Shown here in pieces: positions 1-7,294 of a stretch of DNA of 45,245 nucleotides. The DNA is taken from assembly GCA_003284445.1 (NCBI GenBank), contig QBVH01000012.1, positions 1 to 45,245 on the forward strand, in the 5' to 3' direction. Source of the stretch: Prochlorococcus sp. AG-311-D23. Lineage in GTDB: Bacteria; Cyanobacteriota; Cyanobacteriia; PCC-6307; Cyanobiaceae. The notes under the pieces were generated by a model, which did no database searches, was not told the DNA's origin, and saw only the letters and a program-made list of their open reading frames with translations. Within the stretch, counting starts at the first letter, position 1. Each line of letters begins with the position of its first letter. The position numbers and the translations under genes were made by a program.

Positions 1-750
1 TCGGACTCAGTTGCGAAGCCTCTTGCTTATTGGGAGGTAAATGTATGTGGGACTAATAATCTTTTAGAGATTATGAATAAGTATGAGTGTTATACAATCG
101 TTTTCAGTAGCAGTGCAACAATTTATGGTTTTTCTAATTCTATTCCTATTGCTGAGAGTGCAAAAGTCTCTCCTATTAATCCTTATGGAGTTACAAAAGT
201 TTCTATTGAAAATATGTTAAGTGATTTATATAAATCTAATTCTAATTTATGGAAAATAGCATCATTACGCTATTTTAATCCTGTTAGTGCTCATTCCTCC
301 GGAATAATTGGTGAGGCCCCAATTGGAATTCCAAGTAATCTTTTCCCTTATATTACACAAGTTGCAATAGGAATTAGGAAATATCTTTATATATATGGAG
401 ATGATTGGGATACAAAAGATGGATCAGGAGTTAGAGATTATATTCATATTATGGACTTAGCGGAGGGACATATTTCGGCACTTAATTTTTTACAAAATAA
501 TAATGCATGCTTAGAAAAGATAAATTTAGGTTCCGGTAAAGGTTATTCAGTATTTGAGATGGTTAATGAATTTGAGCTTTCCACAGGTTTTAAAGTTCCT
601 TACAAAATCAAAGATAGACGAGCAGGTGATATATCCATATCCATTGCAGATATTTCAAAAGCTAAAAAGATATTAAGCTGGAACCCTAATCGAGATCTTA
701 AGGAAATATGTATAGATGGATGGAATTGGCAAAAAAATAAATTAAAATAG
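1..750 (+). CDS. galE: UDP-glucose 4-epimerase (GalE type), C-terminal part, cut by the window start
   Basis: Extended short-chain dehydrogenase that interconverts UDP-glucose and UDP-galactose, feeding surface polysaccharide synthesis. The frame is open from base 1, reading SVAKPLAYWEVNVCGTNNLL before the first internal ATG at 73, so the gene begins upstream of the window. The conserved serine is seen in SSSATIYG and the catalytic Tyr-Lys pair in NPYGVTK. The C-terminal half has the family pattern: RYFNPVSAHSSGIIGE, then YGDDWDTKDGSGVRDYIHI, then NLGSGKGYSV. The TAG at 748 ends the protein at the normal family end. It lies upstream of decayed DNA and a polysaccharide export gene, which supports a surface-glycan role. 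The Rossmann N-terminus is not visible. A related UDP-sugar epimerase is possible, but the motifs fit GalE best. Confidence 0.93.
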   Translation, partial: SDSVAKPLAYWEVNVCGTNNLLEIMNKYECYTIVFSSSATIYGFSNSIPIAESAKVSPINPYGVTKVSIENMLSDLYKSNSNLWKIASLRYFNPVSAHSSGIIGEAPIGIPSNLFPYITQVAIGIRKYLYIYGDDWDTKDGSGVRDYIHIMDLAEGHISALNFLQNNNACLEKINLGSGKGYSVFEMVNEFELSTGFKVPYKIKDRRAGDISISIADISKAKKILSWNPNRDLKEICIDGWNWQKNKLK

Positions 751-872
751 CCTTTTTTATTAGTGATTGCAATTTATATTTTCTCTGGGAATATCTTCAT
801 TAACTTCTGTGAAATTCTCGAGAGAAATATTTTTCATTAATTATTTATTTGACATGTATTTTGATTGTACAT

Positions 873-1612
873 ATGTTACGTATAAAAATATTAAGAAATA
901 TCCATATTTCTTTAATAAGTGCGATGCCAGAGGAGGTAGGAAATATTCTTAATCACTTAGATGATGTTACATCTCAAAATTTGGAGATTTGGAGATTTAT
1001 ACAGGAATATGGGATAGAAGACTAATAATTCTCAGACTGTTTTTTTCTTATTATCTTTGAGTGGATGGGTCAAGGTAAGTGCTGCTTGAGCTGCAACAAG
1101 GTTAATATCAAGTTCATCAAAAGATCATCCCATAAGTTGTATTTTTTTTACAGGAGTTGGAGTTGTATTGGATTCACAACTAAAACAAAGATTTAGTTCT
1201 AGTAGATAAATTTGTTCAGCATTATATTGATGTAATACCGCTTTTTAAAAAGTTTTATAATCAAGCACTTAATTTGGATAGATTAAGTTCATCTGAAGAA
1301 TGTAAAAATAACACTTATTTGGCAATTATTAATTCTAAAAATGATTTACTACTTGAAGAGTTTGGTTAAATTACAAAAGGATTAATCGATACTGGAGATA
1401 GATTTATTTCAGATCGAAATATTTTGGTTGAATTGCCAAAGACTTATACGGATTATTGTCTGTAGAGATGGAGGGAGCAGCTGTCGACCAAGTCGCGACT
1501 CAGTAGGAGATTCCATGCATAATTTTCGTGTTATTTCTGTCGAGGCAAGTTCAGATACTGCTCAGAATTGCAGTTGATTTTTAGAACTATATTAAAAACA
1601 TTCTTGGGACTT
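873..1612 (+). pseudogene. Decayed 5'-methylthioadenosine/S-adenosylhomocysteine nucleosidase
   Basis: No intact frame exists, but joining frames recovers a nucleosidase of the Pfs/MTAN family. From the ATG at 873 one reads HISLISAMPEEVGNIL. A shift then gives LEIYTGIWDRRLIIL, next LSGWVKVSAA, a stop, and AATRLISSSSKDHP. Another shift gives LVLVDKFVQHYIDVIPLFKK, followed by NLDRLSSSEECKN and, after a stop in LLLEEFG, ITKGLIDTGDRFISDRNILV. The family signature MEGAAVDQVATQ follows at about 1468, then a stop, EIPCII, a shift and RVISVEASSDTAQ. I count at least two in-frame stops and three or more frameshifts. The direct repeat ttggagatttggagattt near 980 may be one of the lesions. MTAN enzymes cleave MTA and SAH. 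This copy cannot be functional. Confidence 0.85.
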
Positions 1613-2110
1613 CTTAAAATTATATTTCTTGGAATATCTGATTTAATACATATTATTTGTCAATTTTAGAATCGTAAATGTATATTTATAAAATAAAATA
1701 TTGTTTTAATCTTTCAGTATATCCATACTTTGCAATCTATAAAAGTGTGACAAGAAGGTGTTCAACGATATTTCAACACTTGAAAAAAATAATGAGTTGT
1801 CTGGAGTACTGATTTATAAGATATTTTTTCTAGGTCTCGAATTATAATTTTATAAGTACTTAATTCATCCAAATTAATTATTTGTTTTGCAGAAGCAGTA
1901 ACTTCAGAAGACAAGTTATTGACAAGTCCTTTTTTAAGCCTCTGTTAAAGATTTACGAGTAGTTTTAACACCGTTTGCTGTCTCTCAATATTGATTTCAT
2001 AACAAATTGCACTTATTTGTCAAACAACAAAACAGAACTTTTGAGACCATTTATCCTACGAGTCTATATTATCTAGTAAAATAAGACTTATATATCTATA
2101 TCTTTAAGCG
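1613..2110. other. About 500 bases without a recognisable gene
   Basis: Very AT-rich stretch between the nucleosidase wreck and the polysaccharide export gene. On the minus strand one frame around 1780-1900 reads in a protein-like way (SSEVTASAKQIINLDELSTY) but is interrupted on both sides and is not recognised. It may be further decayed coding sequence. The last 100 bases should hold the promoter of the downstream gene. I could not identify a clear promoter, terminator or repeat. Confidence 0.5.
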
Positions 2111-3358
2111 GTGCTTATAAAGAAAAAAAACCAATTCAAATTTCTTTCACTAAAAGTTCTTGGTTTTATTTGCTTGTCTAGCTTTTTTGGTCTAAACGCT
2201 CAGCAAGTCGTTTATGCGAGGACTATATCCTTAGAGACATCATATTTAGGATCAAGAAATGAACTTGAGGACTATATTTTAGATACTGGAGATGTATTGA
2301 ATATTGAATTTTTTAATATTCCTGAACTGAGTGGTTCCTTTAGAATTAATGAGCAAGGAGAGATATATTTGAAACGAATAAAATTTACTTATATTAGAGG
2401 TCTCACCATTAAAGAACTTACTCAATTACTAGAAGAACGTTATAAAGAATTTCTTTTAAATCCAGAGATATATATAAGAATTAGTACTTACAAGTCTATT
2501 AGAGTTTCTGTAAGTGGTGAGGTAAGAGCACCCGGAGTGATAAGACTTCCTGCGTATATTTCAAGAGATGTTGGAACATACTTAGATGTTGTAAATAATA
2601 ATCAATCAAGCTTAGATTCTGTTCCTAACTCCAGCAAAATCAATACCAACTCAAGCTCGCTATCTTTGACCACTAACAAAAATGTGAATGGAAATTCTTT
2701 AATTAATTCTAACAATTTAATTAAAAGAAGTAATGATTATATAACCACTCTTGCAAATGCAATTCAAAAAGCAGGCGGATTAACTTCTTATAGTGATATT
2801 GGTAATCTGGAAGTTACCAGAGAGGTGCCTCTTGGGAACGGAGGTGGCAAAAAAAGAGCCATAGTTAACTTTCTCTCTTATATTCGAAATGCAGATGCCT
2901 CATCTGATCTGCGACTGTTTGATGGAGACAATATCTTTATTCCTCGTCTTGAAGAAAAAGATCTAACTATTATTCCTCAATCAATACTTTCCGGTCTATC
3001 TCCCAGGTTTGTAAGTGTATTAGTTGGGGGGGAAATAGAAAATCCTGGAACGGTAAAGATTCCAATTGAAGGAAGTCTTTCCGACGCAATGAATTTAACA
3101 GGTCCAAGGAATGCTCTGTCAGGAAAAGTTGATTTAATTAGATACAATAAAGACGGAACTTTATTAAGAAAGAATATTCGTTATTCTGTGAATGCCACTC
3201 CAGGATCTAGTAGGAATCCATACTTATTAGATGGTGATTTAATAACTGTTAAAAATAGTATTTTAGGAAGATCATCTGGATTATTAAAAGCAATAACTGA
3301 ACCTTTTGTAGGTTTTTACGCGACGAAAGAACTTTTTGAAAGCATTAGTGGAAATTAG
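2111..3358 (+). CDS. Polysaccharide export protein (Wza/Poly_export family, SLBB domains)
   Basis: Predicted periplasmic or outer-membrane component of a capsule/exopolysaccharide export machine. The GTG start at 2111 gives a basic N-terminus (LIKKKNQFKF) and a hydrophobic segment to about residue 35. This is a signal peptide without a lipobox cysteine, unlike classical lipoprotein Wza. The Poly_export domain spans roughly residues 50-130 (YILDTGDVLNIEFFN, then GSFRINEQGEIYLKRI). Soluble-ligand beta-grasp repeats follow at SVSGEVRAPGVIRLP and VLVGGEIENPGTVKIP. Residues about 165-205 are a Ser/Asn-rich linker (SSLSLTTNKNVNGNS). The C-terminus ends in a short hydrophobic or amphipathic segment. 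No Wzc-like kinase or Wzx/Wzy partner lies in the window; only galE precedes it. Family assignment is solid, the exact glycan is unknown. Confidence 0.88.
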   Translation: MLIKKKNQFKFLSLKVLGFICLSSFFGLNAQQVVYARTISLETSYLGSRNELEDYILDTGDVLNIEFFNIPELSGSFRINEQGEIYLKRIKFTYIRGLTIKELTQLLEERYKEFLLNPEIYIRISTYKSIRVSVSGEVRAPGVIRLPAYISRDVGTYLDVVNNNQSSLDSVPNSSKINTNSSSLSLTTNKNVNGNSLINSNNLIKRSNDYITTLANAIQKAGGLTSYSDIGNLEVTREVPLGNGGGKKRAIVNFLSYIRNADASSDLRLFDGDNIFIPRLEEKDLTIIPQSILSGLSPRFVSVLVGGEIENPGTVKIPIEGSLSDAMNLTGPRNALSGKVDLIRYNKDGTLLRKNIRYSVNATPGSSRNPYLLDGDLITVKNSILGRSSGLLKAITEPFVGFYATKELFESISGN

Positions 3359-3593
3359 TCTTAAGTAAAGTTTATGAATGAAAAAGAATCAACAATGAAA
3401 TTTTGTTTCGTGGTATAAAAGTTTACATTATTTAAATTGTCCATTTAATTTTTCAATATTCACTCCGGTAAAACACTGACTTGGTATAGCTTCCGTCATG
3501 CATTCACAAGATACTTTTATCAGCTGGCGTTCCACTCCCATCAATTGCAGCAATTACCGATTCAGACATGAAATATATCCAAGAGTATTACTT

Positions 3594-3763
3594 TTATTAA
3601 AGAGCTGATGACTCACATGAGATTCTTTGAAGATAAAGCCAGTGGAGAGAAGTCTGAGTTGGACAGGGTTAAGCTAGTTTTGATGAAACTATTCTAGAAA
3701 ACTAGATCTGCCAGATTATGAAGAAAATATTAGTCAAGTAGGAAGAGAAATGAGAAGGCATTA
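3594..3763 (+). pseudogene. Unrecognised coding remnant, broken by a frameshift
   Basis: Plus-strand text reads like real protein: ELMTHMRFFEDKASGEKSEL, then DRVKLVLMKLF and a stop. A shift gives LDLPDYEENISQVGREMRRH and a stop, and a further shifted frame continues HDPTWDIIRSTPW over the 3' end of the opposite Mrr remnant. The charged, low-serine composition is unlike random AT-rich DNA. I do not recognise the family. The rest of the 3359-3764 gap holds only short protein-like fragments on either strand and no intact gene. Treat as probable debris. Confidence 0.35.
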
Positions 3764-3764
3764 A

Positions 3765-4365
3765 TCATGATCCAACATGGGACATAATCAGATCAACACC
3801 TTGGTGATTTATTGCAGGTGTCTCTTCAACTTCCCAGCCAGCTTGTTCAAGTATTTCTTTGCAGTGTTTTTCATATTCAACGCCTGACAATGAATTAGTT
3901 TTATTTGCTAAAGATAGGTTTTTACTTATGAGATCAATCTCTTGATCGAGTTCTTTGAAAAAAAGAACTATATGGAATTGTTTTACCAAATTCTTTGTGA
4001 GTCAATACATCAATCTCTTTGTGGATAACCCTGATATAAAAATCAGTTAAGCCAGTATTCCCAGTTGAAGGATCATATTTATTCTTCCATTTTGAAGAAT
4101 TAACATTCCCATAAATATCTGTTTCAGTTAGTTTTCTTTTTTCTTGGACTAGGGCAAAGCGATGCTTGAAAACTTGTTCTTTAATTATTTTACTAAGACC
4201 TTCTTTTGCTTTAGTTATTCTTTCTTTTTTATATTTTTTTTTCTCTTCAGCCTCTATTATAGATTTTCTTTTATTTGCCTCATTTCTAATATTTTCTTCT
4301 TCTCTTAATTTGATATCTACATAGAAAAAAACTATTGCAAAAACAACTAAAAGGAGTATTTCCAT
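3765..4365 (-). pseudogene. Membrane-anchored Mrr-type restriction endonuclease, frameshifted and truncated
   Basis: Two overlapping minus-strand frames (3934-4365 and 3765-3989) are one gene. The first encodes a membrane segment at residues 3-16, a Lys/Glu-rich probable coiled coil to about residue 65, and a linker ending LTHKEFGKTIPYSSFF. It then runs off frame at a homopolymer of seven A at 3958-3964. Removing one base would give SSFFKELDQEIDLI and join the second frame. That frame carries GVEYEKHCKEILEQAGWEVE and INHQGVDLI, the opening of an Mrr catalytic domain with its first Asp. The reading ends 6 residues later (MSHVGS), so the later acidic/Gln-x-Lys catalytic part is missing. Nuclease activity is therefore unlikely even if the ribosome slips at the homopolymer. 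The ATG is at 4365. Confidence 0.7.
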
Positions 4366-4421
4366 AAACTCATAATCGCCCTTTTTTTCTTTAACGCAAT
4401 TTATTTGAGTTGTTTTTCTAG

Positions 4422-4470
4422 CGTCGGGCAGACAGCCCGATGAGTGTTACTCCCCTTGGAACTCCCCTTG
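4422..4470. repeat. GC-rich hairpin followed by a 10-base direct repeat
   Basis: A perfect six-pair stem, tcgggc at 4424-4429 with gcccga at 4435-4440 around agaca, extends by two more pairs (one a wobble) to 4422-4442. Just after it, actccccttg occurs twice, at 4449-4458 and 4461-4470, separated by two bases. The GC content stands out in AT-rich surroundings. There is no T-tract to make it a clear terminator. It lies between the Mrr remnant and tRNA-fMet. The stem resembles the anticodon arm of that tRNA (TCGGG, AGCCCGA, GAG shared), which could mean a decayed tRNA copy or coincidence. Confidence 0.6.
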
Positions 4471-4552
4471 AGGTCTGTTTATGTGTGTTTACTAATGGTT
4501 ACGAATGAGGACTGAATATCTTACTAGGGGGAAAGATAAACCTAGTTATAGA

Positions 4553-4577
4553 CAATAAAAAAGGGCCTAATGGCCCT
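4553..4577 (-). terminator. Rho-independent terminator after tRNA-fMet
   Basis: On the minus strand the stem is agggcc, loop atta, ggccct (plus positions 4562-4577), followed directly by a run of T (the A-run starting at 4555). It lies about 10 bases past the encoded CCA of the initiator tRNA. Confidence 0.8.
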
Positions 4578-4586
4578 GATAGTAAT

Positions 4587-4663
<77 letters not shown>

Positions 4664-4715
4664 AATCTTTGAAATCATACATCTTTATGTGACGTGTATT
4701 ACTCATTTGTTTGGG

Positions 4716-5678
4716 TTAGGGGATCTTTAATTCTCCTTCAACTTCTATATAGATACCTGGCTTTTTCTGAAGGATGATTTCATCAAGCTCTTCAATTGCT
4801 GATGGAGTGATCCATTCGAGTTGTCTAAGAAGATGTATTGCAACTGCGTGCTTTGCTCTTTTTGATCCATCTTCAACCTTTATTGAGAGTCCAATACCTT
4901 CACCCAGAAGACCAATACATTGGATTCCTTCACTTCCACCTTTGCTGATAATTTGATTGTGCCCTCTTTTTATTAATTCTGAATCAAAATATCCTTCGCC
5001 AGCAATAAGGTTTGGATTGTTTGTCATAGCACGGGTTATTTTTTCAAATTCAGGTTGTTCAGACTTAGACAAATGAGCATATAAAACCGCCATTTGGGAT
5101 AAACGCAAAAGTAACGTTGGAGCTCCACAGTCATCTCTTTCTGCAATTAATTCTTCGGCAGGTATTTTTAGTAACTCGGCAACTATCCTGAAAATTTCTT
5201 TCTGTAGTGGATGATGTCCCATCAAATAGCTATCTAGATCCCAGTTCATTTTTTTGCAGGTTGCTAGAAATGCTGAATGCTTTCCTGAGCAATTATGTTG
5301 AAGCTTGCTTTCTCTATTTTGAGGCGTTGGGCACTTTAGCTCTTTTACATCTATGTCTGCATTCCAAAGGAGCTTGAATGCTGTTCTAGCTTGAACTGAT
5401 GATCCGCTATGAGAGCCACATGCCAGCGCTAATGTTTTATTGTCGAGATTATATTTATCGAATGCACCACTTGTAATGAAAGGCATTGCTTGGAATGGTT
5501 TTAACGCTGATCGTATGAATGTTTCATATTCACATAATCCTGCCTTCATCAATATCCTTCCTTTCGTATCACATATTGAAGCGTGGGCTCTATGAATGGA
5601 TTCAACACTTGAACCTCTTTTTACCAGAACCTTCAAAGAATTGTTGCTGTTATTTGAAAAATTGTTTTGTAAATTCAT
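4716..5678 (-). CDS. Asparaginase II-family protein (R. etli type)
   Basis: Predicted cytoplasmic L-asparaginase converting asparagine to aspartate and ammonia. At 320 residues it has the family's usual length. Visible motifs are RSALKPFQAMP (Ser57 and Lys60 form the SxxK pair expected of the serine-type active site), ACGSHSGSSVQ (about 86-96), HNCSGKHSAFL (Cys130, Lys133) and DDCGAPT (Cys184). The cysteines match the metal-binding pair known in this family. It lacks the Thr-based motifs of E. coli AnsA/AnsB. A Ser/Asn-rich N-terminal tail (residues 1-14) precedes the conserved LVKRGSSVES. It is the last gene of a leftward set, 3 bases after the DUF1230 gene, so co-transcription is likely. 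Family assignment is good; the substrate has not been tested in this lineage. Confidence 0.85.
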   Translation of the reverse strand: MNLQNNFSNNSNNSLKVLVKRGSSVESIHRAHASICDTKGRILMKAGLCEYETFIRSALKPFQAMPFITSGAFDKYNLDNKTLALACGSHSGSSVQARTAFKLLWNADIDVKELKCPTPQNRESKLQHNCSGKHSAFLATCKKMNWDLDSYLMGHHPLQKEIFRIVAELLKIPAEELIAERDDCGAPTLLLRLSQMAVLYAHLSKSEQPEFEKITRAMTNNPNLIAGEGYFDSELIKRGHNQIISKGGSEGIQCIGLLGEGIGLSIKVEDGSKRAKHAVAIHLLRQLEWITPSAIEELDEIILQKKPGIYIEVEGELKIP

Positions 5679-5681
5679 CTA

Positions 5682-6179
5682 TTAATTCATTCCTGAAAGT
5701 ATAAATAAAATTGAAGATATTATAACTGATATTAAAACTACTATTATTACTTCTAAATGATTTATAACTGGTTTGATTTGGTATTGAGCTATGAGTAAAT
5801 CTTTTGCTCTCCAATCAATTGGCTTTTCCCAAGTCTGTCCATCATACCAACCAGATTCTTCATATTCAATGTTTTCAGAATTAAGACGTTTATATATGTA
5901 AACCCAACTTAACCATTGCCTGATTAGTAATAATATAGGAAAAGCTATAGACGCAGTAATGCTTATAAATATAAGTTCAAAAAGATTGTTTTTAAGGTAA
6001 TCACTTCCATAAGAAATTGTCAAACAAACTGGTAAAATTAACAACGAACTAGATATTAACTTCCTGTAAAAAATTTTTCTTTCTAAAAAAGGCCAAGAGA
6101 TTATCCATAAACTTTTTATATTATTAAATTCGTTTAGTGGCCTTTGGTTTAGAGGCACAGGGCATATTATTTTATTCAT
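5682..6179 (-). CDS. DUF1230 / CGLD27-like membrane protein
   Basis: 165-residue protein of the DUF1230 family, conserved in cyanobacteria, green algae, plants and diatoms. The N-terminal signature PVPLNQRPLNEFNNIKSLW is present. The family's tail pattern YEESGWYDGQTWEKP and RAKDLLIAQYQIKPV follows, between two membrane segments (about 45-65 and 75-92) and a C-terminal one (about 142-162). It is presumably a thylakoid or plasma-membrane protein. Work on the plant and algal members links the family to iron or photosynthetic acclimation, but a biochemical role is not established. Its ATG overlaps the end of rsfS by 8 bases, suggesting translational coupling. Confidence 0.85.
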   Translation of the reverse strand: MNKIICPVPLNQRPLNEFNNIKSLWIISWPFLERKIFYRKLISSSLLILPVCLTISYGSDYLKNNLFELIFISITASIAFPILLLIRQWLSWVYIYKRLNSENIEYEESGWYDGQTWEKPIDWRAKDLLIAQYQIKPVINHLEVIIVVLISVIISSILFILSGMN

Positions 6180-6546
6180 CCATTAAGGCTATTAATTTGT
6201 TATTTATAAAATCATGAATAATGCCATTGCTCCAGAATGACTCTAAATCATAAAATCTTCTTTCATTAGGTTGAAAAACATTAATTATTAGATCTCCATA
6301 ATCTAATAACGCCCATTTCGCATCATTTATTCCTTCCTTTCGAAGAGGTAGGAGATCTGCTTCCTCTCTTAGTGTCTTTTCTACATTATTAACTATTGCT
6401 CTTACTTGAACATCTGAAAGTCCTTCAGTAATTAATATCCAATCAGCAATACTAGATACTTCATCAACTTTTAAAAGTTTTATATCACCAGCTTTTCTAT
6501 CATCGCAAGCAACTGCAGCTAGTGCAACTAACCTATTACTATCCAT
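6172..6546 (-). CDS. rsfS: Ribosomal silencing factor RsfS (Iojap family)
   Basis: Binds ribosomal protein L14 on the 50S subunit and blocks subunit joining when nutrients are short. Recognised by DRKAGDIKLLKVDEVSSIAD, WILITEGLSDVQVRAI and the signature WALLDYGDLIINVF. A longer frame opens at 6618, but the family normally starts just before the first helix. ATGs at 6552 and 6546 (MFMDSNRL, MDSNRL) are the natural candidates, and I chose 6546. Either start overlaps the end of the upstream DUF3318 gene, so translation is probably coupled. Length is then 124 residues, within the family range. It sits between two green-lineage unknowns, a common cyanobacterial arrangement. Confidence 0.9.
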   Translation of the reverse strand: MDSNRLVALAAVACDDRKAGDIKLLKVDEVSSIADWILITEGLSDVQVRAIVNNVEKTLREEADLLPLRKEGINDAKWALLDYGDLIINVFQPNERRFYDLESFWSNGIIHDFINNKLIALMDE

Positions 6547-7174
6547 AAACATTTTCACTCGTAACTGATTTTTGAGATCCTTCTTGAGATGCCATTTCTG
6601 CGCGAGCTCTTTCAGCACTCTTTCTGAGTGCTTCTAATCTATCTTCATAGAATGTACGCTTTTTTTTCTTTCTAGATTTTTCAACTAAATCTTTTAATGC
6701 ACCACCAAGACTTTTGTAAGCATTTGGAACGCTATATCCAAATCTGCAGGCCAAATCTATAGCCCTCTCATCAGCGGATATTGCATCTTGTAATCGTTTT
6801 TCTGAATTATTTTTTAAGTAAAGCCTATAACTTGCAAAACCTGACAATCCAAGTGCCATTAAAAGTAGCAATCCATCTTGAACCCATAATTCTCCAATAG
6901 CGCCACCCAAACCTATTGCAAGAGCTGCCATTTCCCAGCCATCTCTTGGAATGGTGTCATCTTGAATGCGTCCCACCTCATGCCAAAACAATAGATTTCT
7001 ATGATCTTGAGCTAAGTAGTCCCATTGCTCAAGGTCAACTTGAATCTCTACTTCATCTCGCCCAATTTCTTCAAGCGTGATTAGTGGAGGATCTATTGCT
7101 GCTGCGGCTTCAATGAATACCCAGCTTTGGTTTTCTGGTGGCAGCAGCCCTTTTAGGCGCTGTAGTTCGCTCAT
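6539..7174 (-). CDS. DUF3318 membrane protein
   Basis: 211-residue protein of the cyanobacterial DUF3318 family, function unknown. The N-terminal 80 residues are soluble and include LKGLLPPENQSWVFIEAAA and HEVGRIQDDTIPRDGWEMAA. The HEVGR segment after a hydrophobic stretch is reminiscent of a metallopeptidase HExxx, but the second histidine is absent. Two membrane segments lie at about 82-118. The rest is basic and probably coiled (KSRKKKKRTFYEDRLEALRK), with an Ala/Glu/Arg-rich end. It is the first gene of the leftward set, divergent from carB with 120 bases between. Its stop overlaps the rsfS start. Confidence 0.8.
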   Translation of the reverse strand: MSELQRLKGLLPPENQSWVFIEAAAAIDPPLITLEEIGRDEVEIQVDLEQWDYLAQDHRNLLFWHEVGRIQDDTIPRDGWEMAALAIGLGGAIGELWVQDGLLLLMALGLSGFASYRLYLKNNSEKRLQDAISADERAIDLACRFGYSVPNAYKSLGGALKDLVEKSRKKKKRTFYEDRLEALRKSAERARAEMASQEGSQKSVTSENVYG

Positions 7175-7294
7175 ACTCTTTGTTTCTTATTCGGAAAGTT
7201 AGTTAAACTTTAATGGTAGTTTGCCGATCTAGACAGTAGATGATAAACACATACCTAGAATGCATGACATAAATGAAGTTTACAAGAAATTCAA

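Noticed and set aside
767-952. 61-residue plus-strand frame after galE
   Set aside because: Composition is random-like and it overlaps the start of the nucleosidase pseudogene in another frame.
6539-7174. DUF3318 as a metallopeptidase because of HEVGR
   Set aside because: There is no HExxH and no third ligand; the segment is not in a suitable helix context.
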